DNA from: Sphingobium sp. YR768
GTDB taxonomy: Bacteria > Pseudomonadota > Alphaproteobacteria > Sphingomonadales > Sphingomonadaceae
Assembly: GCF_900111125.1 (NCBI RefSeq)
Contig: NZ_FOGE01000011.1
Coordinates: 62,001 to 126,000, forward strand
Reading direction: 5' to 3'
Length of the DNA: 64,000 bases
This document shows, one piece after another, positions 27,938 through 36,313 of this stretch. Position numbers and translations under genes: made by a program. The notes under the pieces were generated by a model. The model saw nothing but the letters and a program-made list of their open reading frames with translations. It was not told the DNA's origin and searched no databases. Each line of letters opens with the position of its first letter. Position 1 is the stretch's first letter.

Positions 27938-28592
27938 CAAGCATATAGCCCACGCCGCGCACCGTGCGGATGCCGGGGCCATCGGGCGCCAGCTTGCCGC
28001 GCAATCGTGTGACATGCACTTCGATGGCGTTGCCGCCGACCGGCTCGTCGAACCCGAATACTTCGCCGATCAGCAATTCGCGCGGCACCACTTGCCCGGC
28101 GCGTGTCGCCAGCGACTCGAGCACCGCCAGTTCGCGTCGGCGCAGGTCGAGCGGCCGCCCGGCCACGTCGGCAGCGCCGGTTGAGCGGTTGATGGTGAGC
28201 GATCCCACGCTGATTTCCGGTGTCGGATCGCCACCGCGCCGCCGACCCAGCGCCCGCACCCGTGCTTCCAGTTCCTCGGGATCGAAGGGTTTGCGCAGAT
28301 AATCGTCGGCGCCCAGGTCCAGTCCGCGCACCCGATCGTCCAGCGCATCGCGTGCGGTCAGCATCAGCACCGGCACCTTCTCGCCGCGCCGTCGCAGTTC
28401 CGCCAGCACGGCGAATCCATCGATATCAGGCAAGCCCACGTCAAGAATCACCAGCGCATAGGGTTCGCTGCCCACGACCGACAGCGCATCTTCCCCCGTC
28501 GCGACATGGTCCACGGCGTGGCCGCCCGCGCGAAGCAGGGCGGAAATGCTGCGCGCCAGCGCAGCGTCATCTTCGATCATCAAAATCCGAAT
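27927..28592 (-). CDS. OmpR-family response regulator (TctD-like) with probable ATT start
   Basis: A receiver with D51 (VILDVGLPDIDG), LTA-R and K101 region (DDYLRKPFDP), and a winged-helix output domain ending RTVRGVGYMLDAG. The first ATG in frame (28580) would cut off beta-strand 1. Reading from ATT at 28592 gives RILMIEDDAALARS, the normal N-terminus, exactly 221 residues with D51, matching the paralogous regulator at 39348-40013 in length and in the position of the phosphorylated Asp. AGG lies six bases before the ATT. It is probably phosphorylated by the downstream kinase. Confidence 0.88.
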   Translation of the reverse strand: MRILMIEDDAALARSISALLRAGGHAVDHVATGEDALSVVGSEPYALVILDVGLPDIDGFAVLAELRRRGEKVPVLMLTARDALDDRVRGLDLGADDYLRKPFDPEELEARVRALGRRRGGDPTPEISVGSLTINRSTGAADVAGRPLDLRRRELAVLESLATRAGQVVPRELLIGEVFGFDEPVGGNAIEVHVTRLRGKLAPDGPGIRTVRGVGYMLDAG

Positions 28593-28606
28593 GGGGCACC
28601 TGGTGC

Positions 28607-28623
28607 TGAAAGGTTGATGACAG
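28607..28623 (-). promoter_or_regulatory. Shared regulatory box, copy A
   Basis: CTGTCATCAACCTTTCA on the minus strand, in the 96-base divergent region between the first response regulator and the solute-binding protein gene. It fits CTGWCATSAACCTKWCA, the pattern shared with the copies at 34505, 37796 and 40150, and has half-sites repeating every 11 bases. Confidence 0.6.
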
Positions 28624-28688
28624 CTTGGCTTCGTAACTGACCATCACATCTTATCCGACGACAGAAACGGAAAGCAAAGGACAGGGTG

Positions 28689-29768
28689 ATGCGAAGGGTT
28701 ATTCAGATACTGGCAGCGTTGGCAAGTCTGGCCATACCGGCCGCTACAGCCGTAGCGGAACGGCCGACCGGCTATCCGCGCTCCTACGATCAGTTGATTG
28801 CGGCTGCACAGACCGAACGGCAGGTCGTCGTCTATGCCAATGCCGATACGTCGGAAATGGCGCCGCTCATTCTCGCCTTCCAGCGTCGCTATCCGGGCGT
28901 CACCGTCCGCTATGCCGACCTTGGTTCCAACGAAATGTATCGGCGCTTTGTGGCGGAATCACGGGCGCGCAAGCCTTCGGCAGATCTCGTTTGGTCATCG
29001 GCCATGGATCAGCAGGTGAAGCTGATCAATGACGGTTTCGCTCAGGCCTATGCCAGCCCGGAAAAGCCGGCTCTGCCCGCATCGGCCGTCTGGAAGAATA
29101 TGGGCTTCGGCATCACCGCCGAACCGATCGCCTATGTCTATAACAAGAAGGCGATTCCCCGGCCGCCCCAGAGCCATGCCGCGCTGGAGGCGATGCTGCG
29201 CAAGGATCGCCGGGCGCTGACCGGCAAGGTTGCGACTTTCGATCCGGCCCGATCGAACACCGGCTATCTCTATCTGACGCAGGACTTTGCCATCACCGGC
29301 GACACGGGGTCGCTGGTGGAGGCAATCGCGGCGACGCGCCCGACATTGTCGATCACGACCGAACCGATGCTGCGCGGCGTTGCCGAGGGAAAGCTCAGCA
29401 TCGCCTATAATGTCATCGGGTCTTATGCGGTGGAACGGGCGCGGCGCGACCCGCGCATCGGCGTGATCTTTCCGCAGGATTACACCATCATCATGTCGCG
29501 CATCGCCTTCATCGCGCGGGAGGCGCGGCATCCCGCCGCCGCCAAACTTTTCCTCGATTTCCTGCTGTCGCGTCAGGGCCAATCCCTGCTCGCCCAGCAC
29601 AGCCTCTGGCCGGTGCGCACCGACGCCCGTGGTCGCCGCCTGCCCGCCACACAGGCGCGACCGATCCGCGTCGGCCCCCAGCTTCTCGTCAATCTCGACC
29701 GCCTGAAACAGCAGCGCTTCCTGCGCGACTGGAACGCGGCCCTTGCTTCCGGAGCCCAACAGAAATGA
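28689..29768 (+). CDS. Periplasmic solute-binding protein (FbpA/type-2 PBP fold)
   Basis: A 359-residue protein with a signal peptide (ends ...AATAVAE) and an ABC-type solute-binding fold of the iron/thiamine/polyamine class (VVVYANADTSEMAPLILAFQRRYPGVTV; ADLVWSSAMDQQVKLINDGF; GFGITAEPIAYVYN). There is no ABC permease or ATPase gene nearby, so it is an orphan binding protein. GGACAGGG precedes the ATG. It heads an operon with a porin, a CitMHS carrier and an AbrB-type protein and is divergent from a TctDE-like system; it could deliver a ligand to the carrier or to the sensor kinase. Confidence 0.83.
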   Translation: MRRVIQILAALASLAIPAATAVAERPTGYPRSYDQLIAAAQTERQVVVYANADTSEMAPLILAFQRRYPGVTVRYADLGSNEMYRRFVAESRARKPSADLVWSSAMDQQVKLINDGFAQAYASPEKPALPASAVWKNMGFGITAEPIAYVYNKKAIPRPPQSHAALEAMLRKDRRALTGKVATFDPARSNTGYLYLTQDFAITGDTGSLVEAIAATRPTLSITTEPMLRGVAEGKLSIAYNVIGSYAVERARRDPRIGVIFPQDYTIIMSRIAFIAREARHPAAAKLFLDFLLSRQGQSLLAQHSLWPVRTDARGRRLPATQARPIRVGPQLLVNLDRLKQQRFLRDWNAALASGAQQK

Positions 29769-31252
29769 ACGCCTTCCTTCTGCGTGGCGGTTGCGCCGCG
29801 ATGGCGCTGATCGCCGCCACGCCTGCTCTTGCCCAGACGCCCAGCGCGGACGAACTGGCCGCCCTCGTCAAGGCACAGGCAGCCGAAATTGCTGCGCTCA
29901 AGGCGCGCCTCGACAAGATCGAGGGGCAGGCTGTCGCGCAAAATGCTGCGCCTGTTGCTGCACAGCAGTCTGCACAACAGGTGGCGCAGCAACAGGCGAG
30001 CCAGCCTCTGGTCGTCACCCCCTTCGCGCCACAGATCGTCCCGCCCGGCCCGGCCGATATTGACGTGGCACAGGCGCGCGCCGTGGCCGCCAATCCGTCC
30101 GGCGTGACCACCGAATGGGGCGCGGGGCTGCCCGTCTTCCGCTCTGCCGACGGCGTCTTCACCTACAAGCCGCGCGGTCGCATATTGGTGGACGTCAGTT
30201 CCACCATGGGGTCCGACTATGCGGGTCGCAACACGACCACCACCGGCATGCGCGCGCTGCGTCTGGGTCTGGAAGGGGGCGTCGGCCCGCATTTCTTCTA
30301 CCAGTTCGAAACCGACTTTTCCGAAAATGAAGTCGACATCGTCACCGCTTTCATGGGCTGGCGCAATCGGCTCAGCAGCAAGGTCGACTATGACGTCCGC
30401 GTCGGCCACCTGTTCAACGATCGCGCCTTCGAAGGCAGCACCGGGTCGGACTCCACGCCCTTCCTGGAGCGCGGCGTCGTTTCCACCGCGATCATTCCGC
30501 AGCGCGGCTTTTACGGCATCGGCGTGATGGGCCGCATGTTCGGTTCCAACTGGCACGCATCGGTCAGCGTGACCGGTGATCGGGTGGATGGCGAACAAAC
30601 GACCAATGACAGCCGCACCGCCGCTTTCCGCGCGCACTGGAATCCGATCAAGACGGACAAGTCTCTCCTGCATGTCGGCGCATGGGGCTTTGACGAAGCC
30701 CTGTCGTCGGCCGCCACCACGCTGACGCGCAGCACTGTCATCGGCGGCCGCTTCAACGGCGCGGTGCGCGTGTCGACCGGCGAACTGCTCGGCGGCAAGT
30801 CGACCACCGGCTATGGCGTCGAACTGGGCGGCTATACCGGCGGCCTCTGGGTCATGGGTGAGGCCGGCCGTCGCGTGGCGCGCCTGACCGGTGGCCGCCC
30901 CGATTTCGAAAGCAAGGCGTGGAGCGTGTCCACCGGCTATTTCCTGACCGGCGAACTGCCGCCCTATAACCCGCGTCTCGGCAGCTTCGGCCAGCCCAAT
31001 GTCCTCGACCCCGTCCTGAACGGCGGATCGGGGGCGATCGAACTGACCGCCCGCTATGAAAATCTGGATTATACCGACCTCGTCCTGGGTGGCGACGGCT
31101 GGGCCGCGACGCTGGGCGTGAACTGGTATCTCAACAGCTTCACCCGCATTCAGGTGAACGGCATCCACTGGCGCACCAACAACCGCGCCGGAACCTATAC
31201 CGGCAGCGACGACGGCCAGACCGTCAGCGCGCGTGTCGGCGTGACCTTCTGA
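29765..31252 (+). CDS. OprO/OprP-type porin
   Basis: A 495-residue outer-membrane porin. The signal peptide (ends ...ATPALAQ) is followed by a coiled-coil-like, Gln/Ala-rich segment (ALVKAQAAEIAALKARLDKIEG), then a beta-barrel with features of the phosphate-selective porin O/P family (GRILVDVSS, RLGLEGGVGPHFFYQFETDFSENE, RVGHLFNDRAFEG). It overlaps the binding-protein stop by four bases (ATGA). The family name does not prove phosphate transport: in this operon, with a citrate-type carrier, an anion or carboxylate pore is equally likely. Confidence 0.88.
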   Translation: MNAFLLRGGCAAMALIAATPALAQTPSADELAALVKAQAAEIAALKARLDKIEGQAVAQNAAPVAAQQSAQQVAQQQASQPLVVTPFAPQIVPPGPADIDVAQARAVAANPSGVTTEWGAGLPVFRSADGVFTYKPRGRILVDVSSTMGSDYAGRNTTTTGMRALRLGLEGGVGPHFFYQFETDFSENEVDIVTAFMGWRNRLSSKVDYDVRVGHLFNDRAFEGSTGSDSTPFLERGVVSTAIIPQRGFYGIGVMGRMFGSNWHASVSVTGDRVDGEQTTNDSRTAAFRAHWNPIKTDKSLLHVGAWGFDEALSSAATTLTRSTVIGGRFNGAVRVSTGELLGGKSTTGYGVELGGYTGGLWVMGEAGRRVARLTGGRPDFESKAWSVSTGYFLTGELPPYNPRLGSFGQPNVLDPVLNGGSGAIELTARYENLDYTDLVLGGDGWAATLGVNWYLNSFTRIQVNGIHWRTNNRAGTYTGSDDGQTVSARVGVTF

Positions 31253-31286
31253 TCCTTCTTCCTCCCGCCTCTTCAAGGACGCAGCG

Positions 31287-32594
31287 ATGAACCTTGCCCT
31301 GCTCGGCTTCCTGATGGTCGCCACCTTCATGACGCTGATCATGACCAAAAAGATGACGCCGCTGGTCGCGCTGATCATCATTCCCTCGTTGTTCGGCGTC
31401 ATCGCCGGGCAGGCGGCGGGCCTTGGCGACATGATGATCGACGGCATCAAGAATCTGGCGCCGACCGGCGTCATGCTGCTGTTCGCCATCCTCTTTTTCT
31501 CGACCATGACGGATACGGGCCTGTTCGATCCGCTCGTCGGCCGACTGGTGAAGCTGGTCCATGGCGACCCGCTGCTGATCCTGCTGGGGTCGGTCGTGCT
31601 GTGCGCGATCGTCAGCCTCGATGGCGACGGGTCGACGACCTACATCATCACCTGTGCCGCCTTGCTGCCGCTGTACAAGCGGTTCGACATGAAGCGCATC
31701 TACCTCGTCTGCCTTTTGATGGTGACGAGCGGGATCATGAACCTGACCCCCTGGGGCGGCCCGACCGCCCGCGCGGCGAGCGCGCTGAAGCTGGACCCCG
31801 CCACCCTGTTCCTGCCGCTGATCCCCGGCATGATCGCGGGCCTTGCCTTCCTGCTCGGCCTCGCCTTCTGGTTCGGTATCAAGGAACGCCGTCGTCTGGG
31901 TCATGTCCATCTGCCGCAGCGTGAAGCGGTCGACATCGCCGATCTGGGCGTGTCGCAATATCCCGAAGCCCGCCGCCCGCATTTGCGCCTGTTCAACGCC
32001 GCGCTGGTAGTCGCGCTGCTCGGCCTGCTGGTCTGGGGTATTCTCCCCCTCTCGGTGCTGATGATGATCGCCTTCGCCATCGCCATGATCGTCAACTATC
32101 CCGGCGTCGCCCAACAGAAGGAACGGATCGCTGCCCATGCCGGTAACGTCTTGTCGGTCGTGTCGCTGATCTTTGCGGCGGGCATCTTCACTGGCATCCT
32201 CGGCGGCACTGGCATGGTGGAGGCCATGAGCAAGGAAGTCGTCGGCGTCATCCCGCCCGCGCTCGGGCCTTATATGGCGCCGATCACCGCCTTGCTCTCC
32301 ATGCCCTTCACCTTCTTCATCTCCAATGACGCTTTCTATTTCGGTATGCTGCCCATATTGGCGGAGGCCGGATCGCATTATGGCGTCGATCCGATGGCGA
32401 TTGCCCGCGCGTCGCTGATGGGTCAGCCGGTCCATCTGCTCAGCCCGCTGGTGCCGTCCACCTATCTGCTGGTCAGCCTGGCCGGTATCGACTTGGCCGA
32501 TCATCAGCGTTTCACGCTGTTGCCGGCGGCGGCGGTCTGCGTCGTCATGACGCTGGTCGGCATGATCGCACTGGCCTTCCCCTTCGTTGCCTGA
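31287..32594 (+). CDS. CitMHS-family citrate (metal-citrate) transporter
   Basis: A 435-residue inner-membrane carrier with about 12 hydrophobic segments. Family features include MTKKMTPLVALIIIPSLFGV, LDGDGSTTYIITCAALLPLYKRF, MNLTPWGGPTARAASAL and FFISNDAFYFGMLPILAEAG, as in CitM/CitH of Bacillus, which import citrate with divalent metal ions and protons. AAGGA precedes the ATG at eight bases. The carrier follows a solute-binding protein and porin and is close to a TctDE-like system, so uptake of citrate or a similar tricarboxylate is the coherent reading. Confidence 0.92.
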   Translation: MNLALLGFLMVATFMTLIMTKKMTPLVALIIIPSLFGVIAGQAAGLGDMMIDGIKNLAPTGVMLLFAILFFSTMTDTGLFDPLVGRLVKLVHGDPLLILLGSVVLCAIVSLDGDGSTTYIITCAALLPLYKRFDMKRIYLVCLLMVTSGIMNLTPWGGPTARAASALKLDPATLFLPLIPGMIAGLAFLLGLAFWFGIKERRRLGHVHLPQREAVDIADLGVSQYPEARRPHLRLFNAALVVALLGLLVWGILPLSVLMMIAFAIAMIVNYPGVAQQKERIAAHAGNVLSVVSLIFAAGIFTGILGGTGMVEAMSKEVVGVIPPALGPYMAPITALLSMPFTFFISNDAFYFGMLPILAEAGSHYGVDPMAIARASLMGQPVHLLSPLVPSTYLLVSLAGIDLADHQRFTLLPAAAVCVVMTLVGMIALAFPFVA

Positions 32595-33666
32595 CGGGTC
32601 GCAACCGGTCAAACACCGGGCAACGCAGAGCGCCCTCCGCTTCCTGGCAGCCATCGCTGTCGGGGCAGCGGGGGGCGCTTTGTTCCTGGAGATCGGCGCA
32701 CCCCTGCCATGGGTGCTGGGTTCCATGGCCGCCTGCGCCATCGCCAGTGTCGTGGGCCTGCCGATACAGGCATCCTCCGCCACCCGTCGCCCGATGGCGG
32801 CGGTGATCGGCGTTGTGCTGGGCAGCAGCTTTGGTCCGCACCTCTTGCCGCAGGCGCGCGACTGGATCATTCCGCTCCTCGCCTTGCCCTTCTTCCTGGC
32901 CAGCGCGGCGCTGCTATGCGTCACCTATTTCCGCAGGGTCGCAAAGTTCGACCCCGCCACCGCCTATTTCGCCGGCATGCCCGGCGGCATCGCCGAAATG
33001 GTGGTGATGGGTGCAGAGCGGGGCGCGGACGAACGCACCATCGGCCTTATCCACGGCGCGCGCATCTTCTTCGTTGTCTTCATCCTGCCCTTCCTCATTC
33101 GGCTGGACCATGGCCCGGTCGCCATCGCGCCAACGGCGGCCGTCACCGGCGAGGTGGTGGCGGACTGGTCGCTCCTGCTATGGGTCGGGGGGTGCGTGGC
33201 GCTGGGCCTGTTTCTGGGCAAGCTTCTGCGCCTGCCTGCCTGGCATCTCGTCGGTCCGCTGGCCGTCAGCGCGGCCGTACATATGAGCGGCCTTGCCGAT
33301 TTTCGCATCCCCGGTTGGGCGCTGGCCGCCGCACAAGTCGGCCTTGGCGCGACCATTGGTTGCCGCTTCGTCGGCCTCACAATGAAGGCTTTGCTGCACA
33401 CCCTGGCGCTGGCGGCGGGATCGACGCTGATCCTGCTGGCCGTCACCTTCGCCTGGGCGGCGGGTATCGGCGCCTTGACCGGCCTTGATCCGGTGCTGCT
33501 GACGCTGGCCTATTCGCCCGGCGGCCTTGCCGAAATGAGCATGGTGGCGCTCAGTCTGGCGCTGGAGCCGGGCGTGGTCATCATCCATCACCTGACCCGC
33601 GTGGTGCTGGTCCTGATCGCGGCGCCGCTGGGTTTCAGGACGCTGGCCCGTCAGCCTATCGACTGA
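32587..33666 (+). CDS. AbrB-family membrane protein (PF05145 type)
   Basis: A 359-residue hydrophobic protein made of two similar halves, each with GxPLPWVLGSM/GLxGAT-like glycine-rich helices and a FDPATAYFAGMPGGIAEM motif repeated as LLTLAYSPGGLAEMS in the second half. This is the bacterial 'AbrB' membrane family (regulator of aidB in E. coli), thought to be a transporter and unrelated to the Bacillus DNA-binding AbrB. The likely start is TTG at 32587, overlapping the CitMHS stop by eight bases, which implies translational coupling. It may cooperate with the carrier, but the role is unproven. Confidence 0.82.
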   Translation: MPDGSQPVKHRATQSALRFLAAIAVGAAGGALFLEIGAPLPWVLGSMAACAIASVVGLPIQASSATRRPMAAVIGVVLGSSFGPHLLPQARDWIIPLLALPFFLASAALLCVTYFRRVAKFDPATAYFAGMPGGIAEMVVMGAERGADERTIGLIHGARIFFVVFILPFLIRLDHGPVAIAPTAAVTGEVVADWSLLLWVGGCVALGLFLGKLLRLPAWHLVGPLAVSAAVHMSGLADFRIPGWALAAAQVGLGATIGCRFVGLTMKALLHTLALAAGSTLILLAVTFAWAAGIGALTGLDPVLLTLAYSPGGLAEMSMVALSLALEPGVVIIHHLTRVVLVLIAAPLGFRTLARQPID

Positions 33667-33676
33667 CACAAAAAAA

Positions 33677-33711
33677 GGGCGGCTGATCCGATCGAACCGG
33701 ATCAGCCGCCC
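33677..33711. terminator. Strong bidirectional terminator
   Basis: A 14-base perfect stem (33677-33690 with 33698-33711) with a 7-base loop lies between the convergent AbrB-like and TerC genes. A run of seven A precedes it (T-run for the minus strand) and TCTTTATAT follows it. Confidence 0.9.
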
Positions 33712-33725
33712 TCTTTATATCCTGA

Positions 33726-34379
33726 TCAGAAGAGCGTGATCAGACCCGTCACCGGATCGATCGCGCCTTCATAGATCATCTTGCCCGCGACATAGAGGAT
33801 CACCAGCAGGCCGAAATAGGCGATCGCCCGATAACGTTCGATCACGCGGGCCAGCAAATTCGCGGCAATACCCATCAGGGCGACCGACAGGATCAGGCCC
33901 ACGATCAGGATGCCGGGATGTTCCCGCGCTGCGCCGGCTACCGCCAGCACATTGTCCAGGCTCATCGACACGTCGGCAATCGCGACGGCCCAAGCCGCTT
34001 GCGCAAAGCCCTTGGGCGCAGCCTTTCCGGCGATATCCTCACCATCTTCGGCTTCGCCACCCGAACGCAGCTCCCGCCACATCTTCCATGCGACCCAGAC
34101 CAGCAGCAGGCCACCGGCGAAGACCAGTCCGACCAGCTGCATCAGTTCCGTGACGACCAGGGCAAAGGCGATCCGTAGGACCAGCGCAGCGATCACGCCG
34201 ATCGCGATCACCTTGCGCCGCGACGCGGCTGGCAGACCGGCGGCCAATGCGCCGACGACGATGGCATTGTCCGCCGCCAGCATGATGTCGATCAGCACGA
34301 CCTGACCGAAAGCGGCCAGCGCGGATGGAGAGCCGAGATTGGAAAAATCGGCCACGATATGGGTCCAGATGTCGTTCAT
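33726..34379 (-). CDS. TerC-family integral membrane protein
   Basis: A 217-residue protein with about seven membrane helices. The two acidic TerC motifs are present: LIDIMLAADNAIVVGALAAGLP and AIADVSMSLDNVLAVAGAA, with a short charged loop between (SGGEAEDGEDIAGK). Family members are linked to tellurite resistance and to manganese or calcium export. GAGAGGATTT precedes the chosen ATG; the frame continues upstream without a better start. The 228-base upstream region contains a copy of the shared box but no riboswitch that I can recognise. Confidence 0.9.
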   Translation of the reverse strand: MNDIWTHIVADFSNLGSPSALAAFGQVVLIDIMLAADNAIVVGALAAGLPAASRRKVIAIGVIAALVLRIAFALVVTELMQLVGLVFAGGLLLVWVAWKMWRELRSGGEAEDGEDIAGKAAPKGFAQAAWAVAIADVSMSLDNVLAVAGAAREHPGILIVGLILSVALMGIAANLLARVIERYRAIAYFGLLVILYVAGKMIYEGAIDPVTGLITLF

Positions 34380-34504
34380 AAATCCTCTCGCCGTTCGCAG
34401 GGCGGGTCTGGACGCTGCCGACGCATCGAACGGCCTGTGGCGCACGGGCGTCGCGGTCCCTGCGGCATCGGCCACATGGATGACGGGCCGGTTAGAGAGG
34501 GAAG

Positions 34505-34521
34505 CTGTCATCAACCTTTCA
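34505..34521 (+). promoter_or_regulatory. Shared regulatory box, copy B (TerC promoter region)
   Basis: CTGTCATCAACCTTTCA, identical to copy A. The identity to copy A extends over 21 bases (34502-34522) although the surrounding sequence is unrelated. It lies about 125 bases upstream of the TerC start. The rest of 34380-34607 shows no gene and no secure promoter. Confidence 0.6.
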
Positions 34522-34607
34522 GCCCGGAGAGGCGGCTGAACAGGGATGAGGAGGGGGCAGGCGGCATGGATATCCACGCCGCCCGCCGGATAATCAGGAT
34601 GTAACGA

Positions 34608-36266
34608 TTACTTCCGCTGCGCCTCACTCGCGTCGCGGGTAGCGCGGAATTCGCTGTCCGCCGACCAGTTGGGCCAGACATGGCTATCGGCGACGCGGCG
34701 ACCGACATTGTAGAGCAGGGTCATGTCGCCTTGCCAGCTGCTGGTGTCCCAGTTGGCGTCATATTCGTCGGCCGGCTGGTGGTAGCGATCGCGGGTGTAG
34801 ATATCGCTCAGTTCCTTGCCGCGCGCCGCGCCGCCATTCACCAGTTCTCGCCCCGGATTGAAGGAAATGGCGGGCACGCCGCGCTTGGCCATGGAGAAAT
34901 GGTCCGAACGGTAGAAGCTGCCTGCTTCCGGCCGCGCGTCAGGCGTATAGTGGCGGCCCAGCTTCTCGCCTTCTTCGGTCAGCAGGTCCAGCATGCCCAG
35001 CTTGGCCGAACCCGAGATGCTGAAATTGGTGGTCTTTTCGATACCCAGCGGCCCATCCATATTGATGACGCCGGCCGTCGTCGCCAGCGGCCGCAATGGG
35101 CTGTCAGCATAATATTCGGACCCCAACAGGCCCTTTTCTTCCGCCGTCACCGCCAGGAACAGCACGCTGCGTTCGGGTTTCGGCCCCTTGGCATAGGCGC
35201 GCGCCAGCTCCAGCAGCGCGGCGGTGCCCGAAGCATTGTCGCGCGCGCCATTATAGATGGTGTCGCCCTTCGCGTCCGGCGCGCCTATGCCCAGATGGTC
35301 CCAATGCGCCGAATAGATGACGGTTTCGTCCGGATATTTGCTGCCCTGCACCAGCCCGGCGACATTGTGCGAGGTGATGATTTCCGACTTTACCGCATAG
35401 TCGGCGCTCATCGTCGCCTTCAGCGGGATCGGCTGGAAATCCTTCCTGCGGGCCGCCGCCTTGGCCGCGTCGAAATCGATGCCCGATGCCGCGAACAGCC
35501 TGGCGGCCAGATCCTTCTGCACCCAACCTTCCATCTGCGTGTGCGCGGACTTCGGATCGGCGCGGACAATGTCGAACATGGTGTTGGTGTTGCTGTTCTT
35601 GACCGTCGCCCAGCCATAGGAGGCCGGTTCGCTTTCATGCACCACCAGCACGCCGGCCGCGCCCTGCCGCGCGGCTTCCTCATATTTATAGGTCCAACGG
35701 CCATAATAGGTCATCAGCTTGCCGCCGAAATCGCCTTCGCCGCCTTCGAAGTCCGGGTCGTTGACCAGCACGACCATGATCTTGCCCTTCAGGTCCACGC
35801 CCTTGAAATCGTCCCAGCCGCGCTCGGGCGCCTTCACGCCATAGCCGACGAAGACCAGCGGCAGATCGGCGAACTTGACCGAAGACTGGCCCGTTTCGGC
35901 GGCACGGATCGCAACCTCACCGCCCTGCGTCAGGGGCTGGGCCGTGCCGCCAATCGTCATCGACAGGGTCGGCGCGCCGCTGATGTTCGACATGCGCAGC
36001 GGCACGTCCTGAAACCATGTGCCCTTCTGCCCCGCAGGCTTCAGGCCCGCCGCCTTCATCTGCCCGGCGACATAGTCGATGGTCTTGGTTTCGGCGCGAG
36101 TGGCCGGCCCGCGACCTTCAAATTCGTCGCTCGACAGCGTCTTGATGTCGTTGCTGATCCGCGCGACGTCGAAGGTCGGGGCCGATCCCGCGGCGATCGC
36201 CATGGCCGACGTGGAAAGCAGCCCGGCAACCGCCAGGAACGACAGGGATTTGAAAGAGGGCAACAT
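34608..36266 (-). CDS. Secreted M28-family zinc aminopeptidase
   Basis: A 552-residue exported peptidase. After the signal peptide (ends ...AMAIAAG) comes a PA-like insert (FVGYGVKAPERGWDDFKGVDLKGK) and the M28 catalytic core: SAHWDHLG (zinc His and Asp), ARDNASGTAALLE (bridging Asp), TAEEKGLLGS (catalytic and zinc Glu), INMDGP (Asp) and FYRSDHFSMA (His). All five metal ligands are therefore present. Such enzymes remove N-terminal residues from peptides in the periplasm. It is 47 bases after the CapA-like gene on the same strand, probably in the same operon. Confidence 0.92.
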   Translation of the reverse strand: MLPSFKSLSFLAVAGLLSTSAMAIAAGSAPTFDVARISNDIKTLSSDEFEGRGPATRAETKTIDYVAGQMKAAGLKPAGQKGTWFQDVPLRMSNISGAPTLSMTIGGTAQPLTQGGEVAIRAAETGQSSVKFADLPLVFVGYGVKAPERGWDDFKGVDLKGKIMVVLVNDPDFEGGEGDFGGKLMTYYGRWTYKYEEAARQGAAGVLVVHESEPASYGWATVKNSNTNTMFDIVRADPKSAHTQMEGWVQKDLAARLFAASGIDFDAAKAAARRKDFQPIPLKATMSADYAVKSEIITSHNVAGLVQGSKYPDETVIYSAHWDHLGIGAPDAKGDTIYNGARDNASGTAALLELARAYAKGPKPERSVLFLAVTAEEKGLLGSEYYADSPLRPLATTAGVINMDGPLGIEKTTNFSISGSAKLGMLDLLTEEGEKLGRHYTPDARPEAGSFYRSDHFSMAKRGVPAISFNPGRELVNGGAARGKELSDIYTRDRYHQPADEYDANWDTSSWQGDMTLLYNVGRRVADSHVWPNWSADSEFRATRDASEAQRK

Positions 36267-36313
36267 GGTCAGGATACTCCTCGGCCGCAGCGCGGCTGAT
36301 GACGATAGGGGGA

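Noticed and set aside
32587-33666. DNA-binding AbrB transition-state regulator
   Set aside because: The protein is almost entirely hydrophobic with two similar membrane halves; it belongs to the membrane family of the same name.
34380-34607. Possible yybP-ykoY manganese riboswitch upstream of TerC
   Set aside because: TerC genes can have this riboswitch, but I could not find its conserved core in the leader; only the shared 17-base box stands out.
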